Position numbers and translations under genes: made by a program. A model generated the notes under the pieces. That model did no database searches. It was not told where the DNA came from and saw nothing but the letters and a program-made list of their open reading frames with translations. A stretch of DNA of 64,000 nucleotides. It comes from Limnoperna fortunei. Its lineage: Eukaryota > Mollusca > Bivalvia > Mytilida > Modiolidae. Positions 37,533-46,999 of the stretch are shown here, one piece after another (position 1 is the stretch's first letter; the number at the start of each line of letters is the position of its first letter). Location: assembly GCA_944474755.1 (NCBI GenBank), contig OX104115.1:73260993-73324992 (forward strand). The letters run 5' to 3'.

Positions 37533-37872
37533 TTCATTTATTTATTTATTTATTTACTTATTTATTTGCGTGTGTGAATCCGCATGTGATCAAGTTCCGT
37601 CCACTTTTGCGACCATTGATAAAAAAAGTCAGCTTAAGAAGCGCTTAATTTTAATTGCTATGTTAGACTTAATTATATGCGAGAATAATTGAGAACATTA
37701 TTCGATATCGTTCCCATAACTTATCCTAGGTTGTAATTTCACTCAAAAAACACACATTTTATAAATTGCACATCTAGTACACACGAGTTGTATAAAGCCA
37801 ATTTGCAACGATTTCCTGTATTAAATTCCTACCGTACTATCATTTACTGCTTTCCAGCTTATTGTTCCACCT
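21119..37872 (-). CDS. Large single-pass membrane protein with mucin-like stalk (5' end not found)
   Basis: Fifteen minus-strand exons join in phase through GT/AG introns with no frameshift: 37833-37872, 36849-37099, 34861-35001, 34163-34298, 33652-33813, 32557-32711, 30424-30585, 29076-29116, 27738-27869, 26494-26625, 25685-25816, 25053-25226, 22731-23003, 21942-22088 and 21119-21294 (TAG). They give about 750 residues. The ectodomain has GGTISWKAV, a Cys-containing GWTYGRGPGC segment, IYDPDGDTVRCRW, DGWYAVALTIEDFP and GNHILCATVAD...DMRCVTL. I recognise this as an uncharacterised, Cys-paired invertebrate (molluscan) extracellular module but know no named function. Then come six Ser/Thr-rich exons (likely O-glycosylated stalk) and a transmembrane exon with a short basic tail. 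The first exon and signal peptide are not identified; the first listed exon needs two bases from upstream. A cell-surface or mucosal role is inference. Confidence 0.8.
22430..22500 (-). mobile_element. SINE family A short remnant
   Basis: Only the central piece is recognisable (AACTGGCAAAAACACTGGCA, CTTGTCGATTATGTTGAAGTC), inside the intron between stalk exons 21942-22088 and 22731-23003. Confidence 0.45.
22731..23003 (-). CDS. Ser/Thr-rich stalk exon, 91 codons
   Basis: Acceptor AACATAG at 23005-23004, donor GTAACC at 22730, phase 1-1. It encodes HNTTISLSTSLTESITTETD and a further Thr/Ser-rich run; no cysteine. Part of the mucin-like stalk. Confidence 0.75.
23370..23510 (-). pseudogene. Decayed duplicate of the 22731-23003 stalk exon
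   Basis: About 100 bases align with the functional exon (AATTCAACAAAACGTGATATC, AGTAACAATGTCTGGACAACAG versus CAAATTCAACAAAACTTGAT and CAACAATGTCCATGCAACAG). The corresponding frame meets a TAA/TGA and lacks clear splice sites. This is an older round of stalk-exon duplication. Confidence 0.6.
23806..24010 (-). mobile_element. SINE family B copy, 5' part
   Basis: Inverted relative to the 19820 copy: GCGGCTACAA, TTTTTCGAAATCTGCAAAAG, GGATTTTTATCGTGG. A head region follows (about 23890-24010). The tail is not obvious. Confidence 0.6.
24030..25052 (-). other. Intron of the membrane-protein gene
   Basis: AT-rich with no further stalk exon that I could support. A stretch at about 24400-24560 resembles the intron sequence around other stalk exons but has no open reading frame. 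Confidence 0.4.
25053..27869 (-). repeat. Repeated phase 1-1 Ser/Thr stalk exons
   Basis: Exons 27738-27869, 26494-26625 and 25685-25816 are each exactly 132 bases (44 codons). They encode near-identical peptides: STT(T/A)(L/W)PTTL, NRNEQTTEM, TE(E/G), PETTK. The 174-base exon 25053-25226 ends with a related block (ATEEPPETTYSN). Each begins after TTCCAAG or a close variant and stops at a GTAC donor. Gain or loss of one cassette keeps frame, so stalk length can vary without breaking the protein. Confidence 0.85.
25545..28880. repeat. Tandem segmental multiplication (three units)
   Basis: Units start near 25545, 26228 and 27468, each at the same internal SINE family A fragment (TTTTATTGGG(G/A)AAGGAAAAC in the last two). 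Each then carries GGAATTAAT, the stalk exon, and a long intron block (CATGTTCTGTCC, AAGTCGGGTC, TTCTACAGCTG). Units 2 and 3 also share GGCTGAAATTATGAGCACTGG-like sequence (27238, 28656) and are nearly colinear. Unit 1 is shorter. Unit 3 carries an extra MITE at 27891-28159. Confidence 0.85.
27891..28159. mobile_element. 269-bp MITE with TTAA target duplication
   Basis: Ends GGTATCCGGACC (left) and GGTATCCGACCC (right, reverse complement), flanked by TTAA at 27887-27890 and 28160-28163. The homologous site in unit 2 (about 26640, ATGTTTAAATG) has a single TTAA and no insert: a direct empty-site control. TTAA duplications fit piggyBac- or Kolobok-type elements; the interior has no ORF. Confidence 0.9.
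29117..29695 (-). other. Intron sequence with a SINE B tail fragment
   Basis: Contains a family B 3' fragment (CCTGAAATATTGCTCGCTAG...AATCAATTAATTA) at 29246-29304. Otherwise AT-rich with nothing recognised. Confidence 0.4.
29700..29825 (-). mobile_element. SINE family A, central fragment
   Basis: TAATGGCGTCCAGTTTTTAT, CGAGTACCCGGAGAAAG and TGTCAATTAAGATTTGAGTC, then breaks off before the tRNA-like head. Confidence 0.7.
31345..31524 (-). mobile_element. SINE family A copy with internal deletion
   Basis: The 3' part (TTTAATGCCACTTTCAGC) and head (GGTGGCCGAGTGGTTAAGG at 31497-31515) are both present. The body is shortened by roughly 80 bp compared with 1511-1780. It lies in the intron between exons 30424-30585 and 32557-32711. 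Confidence 0.75.
32155..32515 (+). mobile_element. SINE family B, longest copy
   Basis: Head region (CCATGTGCTCTACACACAGA ... GGGGAACCGCCTGGCCGC), TATAAAGACGTCTTTTGTAA, CAGTAGGCTCACTGTAGCGG, CCTGAATATAGCTAAAAATA and an AATCAATCAATT tail. With the 19820 copy it defines a family of about 310-360 bp. Confidence 0.7.
33156..33415 (+). mobile_element. SINE family A, full-length plus-strand copy
   Basis: GGCCACGGTGGCCTAGTTGT head with A-box-like spacing, B-box-like GGTTCGGATC, CTCCGGGTACTCCGGCTTCC body, GCTGAAAGTGGCATTAAACG and an AAACAAACAAGC tail. It lies in the intron between exons 32557-32711 and 33652-33813 of the membrane-protein gene, opposite to its strand. Confidence 0.85.
35002..36848 (-). 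other. Long intron of the membrane-protein gene
   Basis: AT-rich, with a poly(T) block at 35328-35362. ORFs at 35952-36152 and 36347-36559 look random. Nothing else recognised. Confidence 0.4.
37377..37420. repeat. Perfect 44-bp palindrome
   Basis: The 22 bases from 37377 are exactly mirrored by the next 22 with no spacer. The centre is TTAATTAA and the outer part TTATCGATCCATTTTATT. It directly adjoins the tetranucleotide array. Confidence 0.9.
37421..37567. repeat. (TTAA)n then (TTTA)n microsatellite
   Basis: A short TTAATTAA-rich run grades into about 28 TTTA units with two single-base variants (TTCA at about 37534, TTAC at about 37556). Confidence 0.95.
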
Positions 37873-38807
37873 CTAAAATGGGAGCAATACACAAAATACA
37901 TCATGTTGAATATTAAAAGACATTTCCGCATCAAATTCGTGGAATACATGATTAAAACTACTATATGCTGCAAAGTATCTCCGTTTTTATATATAGGTAA
38001 CCGTAGGGGTGGAAGAATGCTATTGGATGGACCAATATAATCCGTGATCTATTTGAAAACTGTAAAATCCTAAAACAAATATATTTATGTCGATATTTTC
38101 AATAAACAGTAAAAACATATTTTTAAAATGATTATCGTTTTCATTTTGGAGAAATCTCATATAGCGTCTTCCGTTTGATAAATTTATTAGGATATTTTAA
38201 CCTGTAGCTCTGTAATGTATCTGTTTCCGCTGTTTCATACATGCGCAATCAAATGTAAAAACACTACATCCAGTTATCCTAAACAGCCTTTTGGTATTCA
38301 TGCAATTGATCACATTTCACCTAAAACAAGTGCTATTCATAAGTACAAATTTTCCTAAACTTGAAGTAAGGTATATTTTAATAGGGTAAACTTAAACTTA
38401 GGATTTGTGTTTAAAAAATTTTTGAAACTTGCCAATTATATTTCAGTTACTATTTTTTTAAACTTTAAAATCATCATAACAAATGAGAAACGTTTTTGAC
38501 AATAAGTATTATTGTAACTAGTGGTAACGGTTGTTGTTAAGTATGACTGTGAGCCCTCGTTGAAACCTCCTCCTATCCCCTCTCGCCAAAAACAGCCAAA
38601 CATCTAGTTCATCACTTGTGTTCGCGTTGAAGATACAACGTAATGCTTATTGTTCTTTTCTAAGATCTCGTATTATGAACACACGTCTTTCAAATTTCAA
38701 ATATATATTATAGTTCCGTTTTTTCGCTGTATATCGTAGAGGCGTGTTAAATAAACATTGGGTTCAGATTTGAACTGATTTTGTTTGGAAGCCCGTACGT
38801 GCCATGG
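37873..38807. other. Region expected to hold the 5' end of the membrane-protein gene
   Basis: The exon at 37833-37872 needs an upstream exon ending in two bases of a codon. A minus-strand open stretch near 37990-38070 (acceptor TTTTAG, reading FYSFQIDHGLYWSIQ in one frame) was considered, but it meets a stop in the frame that would fit. No signal peptide seen. Confidence 0.35.
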
Positions 38808-39800
38808 AAAAAATAATTTATAACTTGTACGCACGAGATACAAACTTGAGCGCACGAATTTCAAATCTTGTGCGCACGAGTTTCCAACTTGCGCGCACGA
38901 GTTACTAACTTGTGCGCACAAGTCAGTATCATGTGCGCACTGGTTTCTATCTTGTGCGCACGATTTTTAAATCCCCATGATTCCATAAAGTCATGCGAGC
39001 TTATGCATCTGTATACGTCCGTCTTCGTCCGTTAATAATTTCAAAAATATTCTACTCTGAAACCACTTAACCAATTTGACTGAAACTTGGGAGGAATAAT
39101 ATATGACATGTTGGCAACAAATTTTCTCCATTTTGAATTGATCGATTGAAAACATGGCCACTGTTACTAAAAATAGAACATAGGGTCAAGTCACATAAAA
39201 TGGCTTAAAACAGATAGAGAAAATCTTATGTAGCCTAGGCTCTCCAGAATCAAAAGTTTGTATAAGTCTCCATTGAGGCGAAGTTGCATGATGATGTCCT
39301 ATATAATGAAAATTATTGAAGATAGATAGAGAAAAGCTGTTGCTTTCTTAAACCTTCAGCTCATTAAGCTCTTCAAAAGTCTCTTTTTGGTCGAAGTTGT
39401 CAGATGACTCCTTATAGGGTTTATGGCCCTTTAAAGCTTAAAAATGACGGTTTTTAATGTTTTAGCCCTATTAAATGAAAACTATTGCAGATATAGAAAA
39501 GCTGTTGCTTAGCTCAATGTTCAGTTCATGTAGCTATATCAATGACTACATTGGGTAGAAGTCGACAAAAGGTCAAAAATCGGCTTATTGAGATGATAAA
39601 CTCGTGCGCACAATTTAGTAACTCGTGCGCACAAGATGTGAAACTCATACGCACAAGATTTGAAACTCGTGCGCTCAAGTTAGTAACTTGTGTGCACGAG
39701 ATTTGAACTCGTGCGCACATGATTTGAAACTCGTGTACACAAGTTTGAAACTCGTGCGCTCAAGTTTGTAACTCGTGCGCACAAGTTATAAATATTTTTT
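38808..39800. mobile_element. ~1-kb foldback-like element with inverted GTGCGCAC iterons
   Basis: The left end AAAAAATAATTTATAACTTG matches the reverse complement of the right end (AAAAAATATTTATAACTTG). Inside each end lie arrays of ~20-25-bp units built on ACTTGTGCGCACGAG: about 7 on the left (38820-38970), about 9 on the right (39598-39790). They are oriented towards each other. The centre is single-copy with a bivalve-type ATTTGACTGAAACTTGG segment. Target duplication not clear. ORFs running through the arrays are repeat translation, not genes. Confidence 0.7.
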
Positions 39801-40450
39801 TAGAATTTGAGGGCCTTTTCAGCAATATATATTTTAAAAACTACAAAGGTGAATTAGTATTGGAATTGTTTATCTGTTTAGTAACAAATTGTGACAAGTG
39901 ACCAACAATTTTTTTTAAATAGGAAGAAACAAATTGCATTTCTTTGTAACCGAACATATATATATTCTCATTTTTCGCGAAAACGTCACATTTTTGGACA
40001 CATAATTAGCGCATGCTAATTATGTGTCCAAAAAGAGACTAGTAGGTGCGCGAACCCGATAAAACACAACAAAATCGCTCGTTTTATGTTTACGCAGATA
40101 GAAAGCACGGGATTCACCTTGTTATTTATTCCGCTTATAGATTAAATATAGATTGGATAGATTTGTTTACATACATTGATGCCTAGATCTGAAACTTGCA
40201 TTGTTTTTCTTATCTAATCTTTAACTAATGAATACATGATCTGCGCTTAATTTAAAAAGGAATCAATTTTGCAACATAAATTACGTTTTATATACTTTAA
40301 ATCCTCCTCATATCTTTATAAAATTTTTTAGAAATTATAAGCAAATATTTTTTCATTGTCACATATTCAGGTTAAGTCTTTACATACATTTCTATTGCCT
40401 TTTCCGCCTTTCCGTAATAATGAAAATCACAAAACGTCAATGTGTAATTG
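39801..40450. other. Non-coding stretch with a short inverted repeat
   Basis: At about 39993-40034, TTTTTGGACACATAATTAGC is followed after 4 bases by its exact inverse (GCTAATTATGTGTCCAAAAA), a ~20-bp-arm hairpin. Otherwise AT-rich with no gene. Confidence 0.6.
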
Positions 40451-40451
40451 T

Positions 40452-40706
40452 TTGTCTCTTTGTTTGTTTGATTGAATGATGTTTAACGCAACGTTCAGGA
40501 ATTTTTCAGGTATATCATGGTGTGCATTTTTTATTGGGGATCCAGAGTACCAGGAGAAAACCCCAGACCTTTGGTAAGAAAACTGGCTATCCATGACAAT
40601 TAAGATGGAGTCGAGCGAACCTTGCCAGTTCAAATTCTTACCCGCAACCTGAGTGTTGATAGACCACGTGATCAATAGTAGACGAACTACCTGAACCACA
40701 CGGCCC
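40452..40706 (-). mobile_element. SINE family A copy
   Basis: Full minus-strand copy with tail (TTTGTTTGATTGAATGATG), 3' part (GTTTAACGCAACGTTCAGG), body (GGAGAAAACCCCAGACCT) and head (GGCCGTGTGGTTCAGGTAG at about 40687-40705). Confidence 0.8.
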
Positions 40707-41553
40707 CTCAACTTGCGAGACCTAAAGGAAGAAACATGTGTGATATGTATGAATAAATATTACGGGATTGAACACAGTTTTCAATAGACTTGAATTTGAG
40801 CTTTTTTTGTCTCGACTTTTCACTAATTGTCTAAACAAAATGCCCAGCTGTCTTGAATAAAATAGTGTTTTGGTAACGCTGCCGAAACCAAGTGGACCCT
40901 AATCAGATTTTTTTTTAAATCGGTACCGTGTTAATGAGAAGGCAGATCTTAACGTCATGACGTGACAGGCGGAGGTCTACTCCAGAGACAATAAATTCTT
41001 ATTACTTTAGGCTGATTAAGAGAAATATTTTTTACTTCTAAATCCCTACTTGTTCGGCCGACGCGACTTTGGGAACTTATCCTCTAACGTCAAAACTTTA
41101 GCTATATATTTGTCATGCGTACCAATTTTTTTTGTTCCATTGTAAATTACATACATATATATATACATAGTACTAATATTTATATATAACATATATAAAT
41201 ACAGCAATTTAATGTAACACGACAATGGTTTTTTTATAATATTTAAGACGAAAGATCGAAGCTATGTTAAAGTAAGAATACTTGAATTTGTATGCAAAGA
41301 TTTAGTAGAACAGGCTTAAAAAATCAGAGTAGGAAATAAAGTTAGGTTGGTGTTCTCATTTTCGCTTAACTCTTTCCCTTTGAGATATTAACTGGTATCA
41401 CAGAATGACTATCTTATAATAATAGTTAGAAGTCGATGGATTTTGGAAGGGGGTGAGGGTGGGGCTAAGATTTTATGAGATTGGTGTAGGTAGGAGTTGT
41501 TTTTTTTTTTTTTTTGGTTAAGCATAAAAGATTAATAACTAATTTGAACTATT

Positions 41554-41900
41554 AAAATTAGCGATCACTTTCTTGAAATAGAAAGAGGTCGTTATAAAAA
41601 ACTAAAACGAAATGATAGATTATGTCAAATGTGCAGCATGAATGTCATTGAAGATGAAATCCACTACTTTTTCCATTGCCCTAAATACAACGCAATAAGA
41701 AAAGAATTATTCAAACATATTTGTATAAGAAATGAATTTGAAACATATGTAAAATTAATGTCCTCTTCAAGTCATTTGCAGTATGTTGCACTATTTATAT
41801 AAAATTTATATTTGTTTATTGTTTGTGTATAATTGTGTAACTGTATTGCCATCAACCCCTTGGCGTATAAATGTGCTAATAAACTAATTATATTTGTAAA
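41554..41900 (+). pseudogene. LINE 3' end: C-terminal tail of ORF2
   Basis: Reads HFLEIERGRYKKLKRNDRLC followed by CSMNVIEDEIHYFFHCPKYN and ends ...HLQYVALFI-stop at about 41802. The C-x2-C-x9-11-H-x3-4-C spacing after a GRY motif is the terminal zinc-knuckle-like region of CR1/I-type LINE ORF2s. A short 3' UTR follows with AATAAAC at about 41878. The 5' part is absent (typical truncation). Confidence 0.7.
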
Positions 41901-42699
41901 AAATATAAACATTGTGTATTTTTGTCAATATAGATTAGTAAAAGAGAAAACAATTAAACATCTAACAAATTAAATGAGTGAGAAAAGATCTTCAAAATAA
42001 CTCCATATTAAGCGGAAATCATCCAAGAGCTGTTTTTTTATATATAGCAGCTATCTTTTCTAACTCATATGTGTCTTTTAACATGGACTTTACAAGACTC
42101 AAAGATAATGCGTACCATTTTGGTTTTTAATTATTTTGTTGCAATCGATGCTTTGTTTTGATCCAGTTTTAAATCAACACACGTTAAAGAGCTTTTCGGG
42201 AACTCGATAGAATAACTAACAACGTCACAGAACATCATCGATGAGTTCATTGCATCAGGCATTTGTTGGACGTTGGACGACTGTTGCTAATTGTAAAATA
42301 TTACTACAGATTGACTACACGTAAAAAGTATATACGATTATATTTAAATGGGGTTCACATATAGAATTCAAATTCTAGTTTATACTCGTTCGATGTTTTC
42401 GCATATCGTTCTTGCACCAGTAGGGTACTGTTAGATGGCGGTTACTTATAAATAAAGTTTATTTTTTATAGATAAATAAGCCAATATATGCCGTGTATCG
42501 TTGAATTAGACTAACTTAAAACTACTTCCTTCCTGTATTTATGATATTGTGATTGTATTTTACGTTGTTTATACATGAACTATAGATATGGCTTGTCTGT
42601 AAATCAGTACAATGTTGATGCAATCGCCATTTACGTTAAAACGGGGTTATCTGTAGAACTTACCAGTACAGTAAATGAAAAACAAAATTAAACGGTGTC

Positions 42700-43975
42700 A
42701 ACACAATGTGTTTTTTCTACACCTCCTTGCAAATTCTGATTGTAACTAGACGATGAAACATGGCCATATTGAATTCGGACAACTAATGACATTACTCTGA
42801 TAGGTCTAGTTTGAGATTTTAATGCAAGAACGGGTTCACTCTCTGATATATTAGAACAAGATGATGAAGTGGTTAAAATTTTAAACCTTGAAGACATAAA
42901 CATGTATCTTTATGATTATAATAAATTAAGTTTGCACAATATTCCTGTAGAAAGGAAAAGTGAAGATAACGGTTACGTGAATAGATTTGGTCACAGGTTA
43001 CTCCAGTTATGCAAATACAATTGTTTGTATATAGCAAATGGCAGGGTGGGTAAAGATAAACATATTAGCAAAGTAACGAGCAAAGGCATAAGCCTCATAG
43101 ATTATTTTATTGTCTCATCTGAGTTATTCCTCTTCGTCTATGATTTTAATATCATCGATTTTGATCCATTAGTATCGGAAATACATTGCCGTTTGCAAAT
43201 TTTGATATCAATAGTATTAACGAATTTTTAGTGTAACAATTATAATCCAAAGAATAAACCTGTTCACTGCATTCCTGATGAAAGAGATCAGTTCGTGGAT
43301 AGTGTGGAGAGTAAAATAACGGTTGATGAATTGATATACCAATTACACAACTTAGACTCGAATAGTGAATTTCAACGCGATTGTTGAAAAGGTAAATAAT
43401 ATATACGTCGAGACTGCAAACGATACTTTTGGAAGCAAATTAATATATGCTAATAAACCTTCAAGGCATAAACAACCGTGGTTTAATGCTGCTTGTAGGG
43501 TGAAGCGTGACAAATTCCATATTGCAAAACGAATGTATAATGTGGAAAAATCTGATACTAATAGAAATGCCTTAAGAGTCGCCAGCAAAGCGTATAAAAC
43601 CGAGATGAATAAGAGTTATCAGGAATACGAACTAAAAACGGAAAAAGAGCTACGAGATATGAACAAAACTGATCCCATGCCATTATGGCAATTATTAAAC
43701 GACATAGATATGAAAATAAACAGCGAGATTCCTATACCTATTAACGACCTTTATAACTACAATGTATTTCAAAGAATTAAATTTTCGATATACCGAACTG
43801 TGATGATCCAGAGATTAACGATTTACTTAACAGTCCGATTACTGAACAGGAGATAGATCGGGTTAAGGAGCTTAAAAATGGGAAAGCACCTGGTTTGGAC
43901 ATGGTGACAAACGAGCATATCAAGTCTACCATAAATTTTATGATGCCTTTTTATAGCGAGCACAGCGGTGACCTC
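42700..43975 (+). pseudogene. LINE ORF2, endonuclease and linker part (5' half of a split copy)
   Basis: Carries the AP-endonuclease motif DFNARTGSLSDI, then RFGHRLLQLCKYN, LYIANGRVGKD and GISLIDYFIVSS (42869-43231), a linker (43365-43856), and the start of RT (ELKNGKAPGLDMVTNEHIKS). It stops at about 43970 after NFMMPFY. At least one stop or frame change near 43230 and another near 43800 break it. The RT continues at 48630 in the order expected for the same element. Confidence 0.8.
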
Positions 43976-44480
43976 TACGGCAATTACGTGTCACGTGATC
44001 AAAATGTAATCACATGATCAAAATCTGCTTAATGCTGATATTGATTTTTTTCGTCCGGAAGTTGATATCGTCAAAAAAACTGGAACAAAGTGAATGAAGA
44101 AGGGCAACAATTAATTTTAAAGAAAGACTTAAAAATAAGGTTGACATCGATAAAAAGTAAATGTTATATTTAAAGATAACAACAACAATTTCATACTATT
44201 TTTTTTGGAATCTCTTAATCGATCTGCTTTAAAAACTGACAAAGACATTTCATGTGACGTCATCATTACAAAGAAAGACGTCACATGACCACTGGAATTT
44301 AGAGGCACTGTCATAGGGTGTTCGGTAAAGACAAGTATTAAATGTGGTGTGAACATAAATTAATGTATTCTATGGCAATTAAAATGATATTGTGTTTTAA
44401 ACATTTTTTTTAAAAAAAATTAGTTGCAAGCTGTTTGCCTTCTTGATTTATTTTAAAAAATAAAGTAGCGTGATAATATT
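43976..44480. other. Junction region of the inserted block
   Basis: Begins GCGAGCACAGCGGTGACC. The far end of the block (about 48590) contains GTGCTCGC, giving a 9-bp inverted match (GCGAGCACA). It contains CACGTGATC and CACATGATC and two GACGTCA-like sites. No gene. Confidence 0.4.
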
Positions 44481-44489
44481 ACCCCCTTT

Positions 44490-46994
44490 AAGTAAGTAAA
44501 TTTTATTTAGAGTCGGATAATATATACATAGTAACAAACATATAACATGAGCTCTTTTGAGCTCTTTAACCGACTTAATATTTTCCAACAAAACAAATCA
44601 CAAAACATAACATGACAGCACAAGATTAACAAACATATTAAGGTACATTCATACAAGGTATATAAAACAAGGTATTACAGATGGACAGCAGAACAATACA
44701 TGCATTTTAAAACATATACTAGGAAAAGATTCATTTAAGACAGCTGAGCATAAATTTAAAAACATACCAAGAAGCACTAAAACTAAAAGCAGGTAGCATA
44801 GATACATGTAACAATACATGCATTTTAAAAACATATATTAAGAATATATTCATTTTAGAGAGCTGAGCATAAATTAACATACAAAGCACTAAACTAAAAG
44901 CAGGTAGCATAGGAACATATATTATAAACATATATTTCCAACAACCATAAAAAAAGCACCAAAGCAGATCACAAATAAAGGAAAGCATACACAGTACATA
45001 AAAGCATGATAAGCATAAGCAGCATAAAAATACATGCTCTAAAACATATATTTAAATAGATTAATTTAAAAGCCGAGCACAAACACAGCACAAAATAAAA
45101 AGCATATAAAGCACTGTAATAAAACTAAGAATTAAGCAAGACTAGCAGAATAAACCAAATAAATAAATAACTAATAATCTATGGAGCAAAGTTTTCATGA
45201 AAGAACTCGTGCTGGTAAAAAGTCACACAGACTGTGATTTACATGCTGTACATACACATTTTTGCCCCCCACACCAGCTGGCAATATAATTTTTGAACTG
45301 TTCAAAGGAGGTCATTATTCGTGCCTCATTTGGCAGTGCATTCCACAGTCTGGCAGCCTCATACCTGAACGAGTTCTTCCCATACCTAGTAGTTCTGGGT
45401 CTTGGAAGATCTGCTGTATTTGAATACCTAAAGTTATAAGAATTATTTTTTAAAACAATCAAATCTTGTAAAAATATAGGACTTTTTTTATTTATGATTT
45501 TAAAGGTCTCCAAGGCAATTGTTCTCATTCGTCTTGTTTTTAGAGAGGGCAATTTTGATCGTTCTAAAAGGTCATCATAGGTCATCTTCTTTCCTGAATT
45601 TTTTCAATTTTGCGTGTGTTTTATTCTGAGCAGAAATGCCAGGTAAGCGGACAGTAACTGAAATTATACACAATGAAAGAGTGGTAGATAGTTAATTTTC
45701 CAAGCCGATTCAAATGGTTTCCTATCCGCTTTAGGACGTTCAATTGCCTTGCAGCCTTTTTACAAATGTTTGTTTTGTGAGAATGAAAATTTAATTTGAA
45801 GTCTAAGGTGACACCCAGCAGTTTAACCTCATCATCACAATTAATTATAATATTTTCAAGATTAAAAACAACATTTACATCATGGGTTTTATTTCCAATG
45901 GCAATTGCCTGAAATTTTTCAGGATTAGCCTGCATTTTATTGTTCGAAAACCATGTTATTAAAGATTTACTATCCTCCTGCAAAGATCTAACTACAGTTG
46001 TCATCTGCATAATTATACAAATTACAATGGTGAACAAAGAAAAATATATCATTTATAAAGATATTAAATAATATAGGCCCGAGGATGGAACCTTGGGGCA
46101 CTCCTTTTAATATATCTAACATAGAGCTAATATCTTGTCCTACTTTAACACACTGTTTCCTATTACTTAAATAACATTTAAACATATTTAAGGCAGATTC
46201 TGACATACCATAAGACTTAAGTTTTAATAATAATAGGTCGTGAGGAAAGCAATCAAAGGCCTTGGATAGGTCCATTAAGATGGCAGCTAGATAGTGGTTT
46301 TTATCTAAAGAAGTTTTCCAATCTTCAATCACTCTCAAAAGGGTGGACTGACAACCAAAGTTTGCTCGGAAAGCGGCCAAAAACGGATTGAAGATGCTGT
46401 CAAAGTAAGCAGTTAACTGAAATTGAATTGCGTTTTCAAAAATTTTAGAAGGACACTTACTGGCCTGTAATTGCCTTTCTCTAAAACACTATTTTTTTTA
46501 TGTATGGGTGCCACCTGAGCTTCCTTAAGGCGGTCTGGAAAAGTAGATAATGATAAAGACAGATTTACTAATTTAGTCAAAGGTTTTGAGATAACTGGTT
46601 TTGCCAAATGTAAAAGTTTGAGAGATATTCCATCATTTCCAGTGGCCTTTCTGATATTAATTTTATTTATCTGTTTACGAACAAAGTCATCATCTATATG
46701 TGAAAACGAGAAATTTTGTTTATCCAATTCAGGGTGATTAGATTTTAAAGCCTGAATACTTGGGTGGTTATCATTTACTGGTATACCTGAGGTTCCAATA
46801 TTTTTTGCAACATTAACAAAATAATCATTAAAAATTTCACAAACTTGATCTTGTTTAGTAATTAATTTTTCTTCACATAAAATAGTTTCCTTTTGGGTAA
46901 AACATCCTTTGTTTGTCAAAAAAGGTTTAACAGTGGGCCAGAAATCTTTCGATTTTGGTCCACCAGTACATCTTTCTAAAAAATAATTCTTCAA
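44490..46994 (-). pseudogene. LINE of a second clade (CR1/L2-like), 5' truncated and frameshifted
   Basis: Minus-strand pieces: SKDFWPTVKPFLTNKG to KKNSVLEKGNYRPVSVL (46413-46994); AAFRANFGCQSTLLRVIEDW, MDLSKAFDCFPHDLL, GVPQGSILGPILFNIFINDI and NYADDN (45988-46380); WFSNNKMQANPEKFQAIAIG, KLLGVTLD and FSYCPLTWHFCSE (45621-46052); SFRYEAARLWNALPNE (45223-45585). The motifs are RT blocks 0-7 and the C-terminal domain. Frameshifts sit at about 46455, 46030 and 45600. The 3' UTR (44490-45220) ends in TAAGTAAG-type repeats and contains a 2-3-fold duplicated ~130-170-bp segment (AATACATGCATTTTAAAA at 44694 and 44813). Confidence 0.85.
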
Positions 46995-46999
46995 TATTT

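Larger units (their letters stand above)
29076..37872 (-). other. Ectodomain exons of the membrane protein
   Basis: Eight exons (listed under the gene) of 40-251 bases encode the folded part. Paired cysteines occur in GPGC, WRCASGC, YYCTAA, FGCYH, VRCRW, QECDSVC, ETCTL, TACNN, HILCA and MRCVT. The last two are on different exons, 30424-30585 and the 41-base exon 29076-29116 (KQSDMRCVTLIAW), which also sets the phase (1) used by all stalk exons. The order matches a repeated layout I know from predicted mollusc proteins. No Pfam name is claimed. Confidence 0.7.

Noticed and set aside
37990..38070. Upstream exon of the membrane-protein gene
   Set aside because: The frame needed to match the next exon has a stop, and no family motif is visible.
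38697..39720. ORFs with repeated CAQVSNS / CARVQIS
   Set aside because: Translation of the GTGCGCAC iteron arrays.
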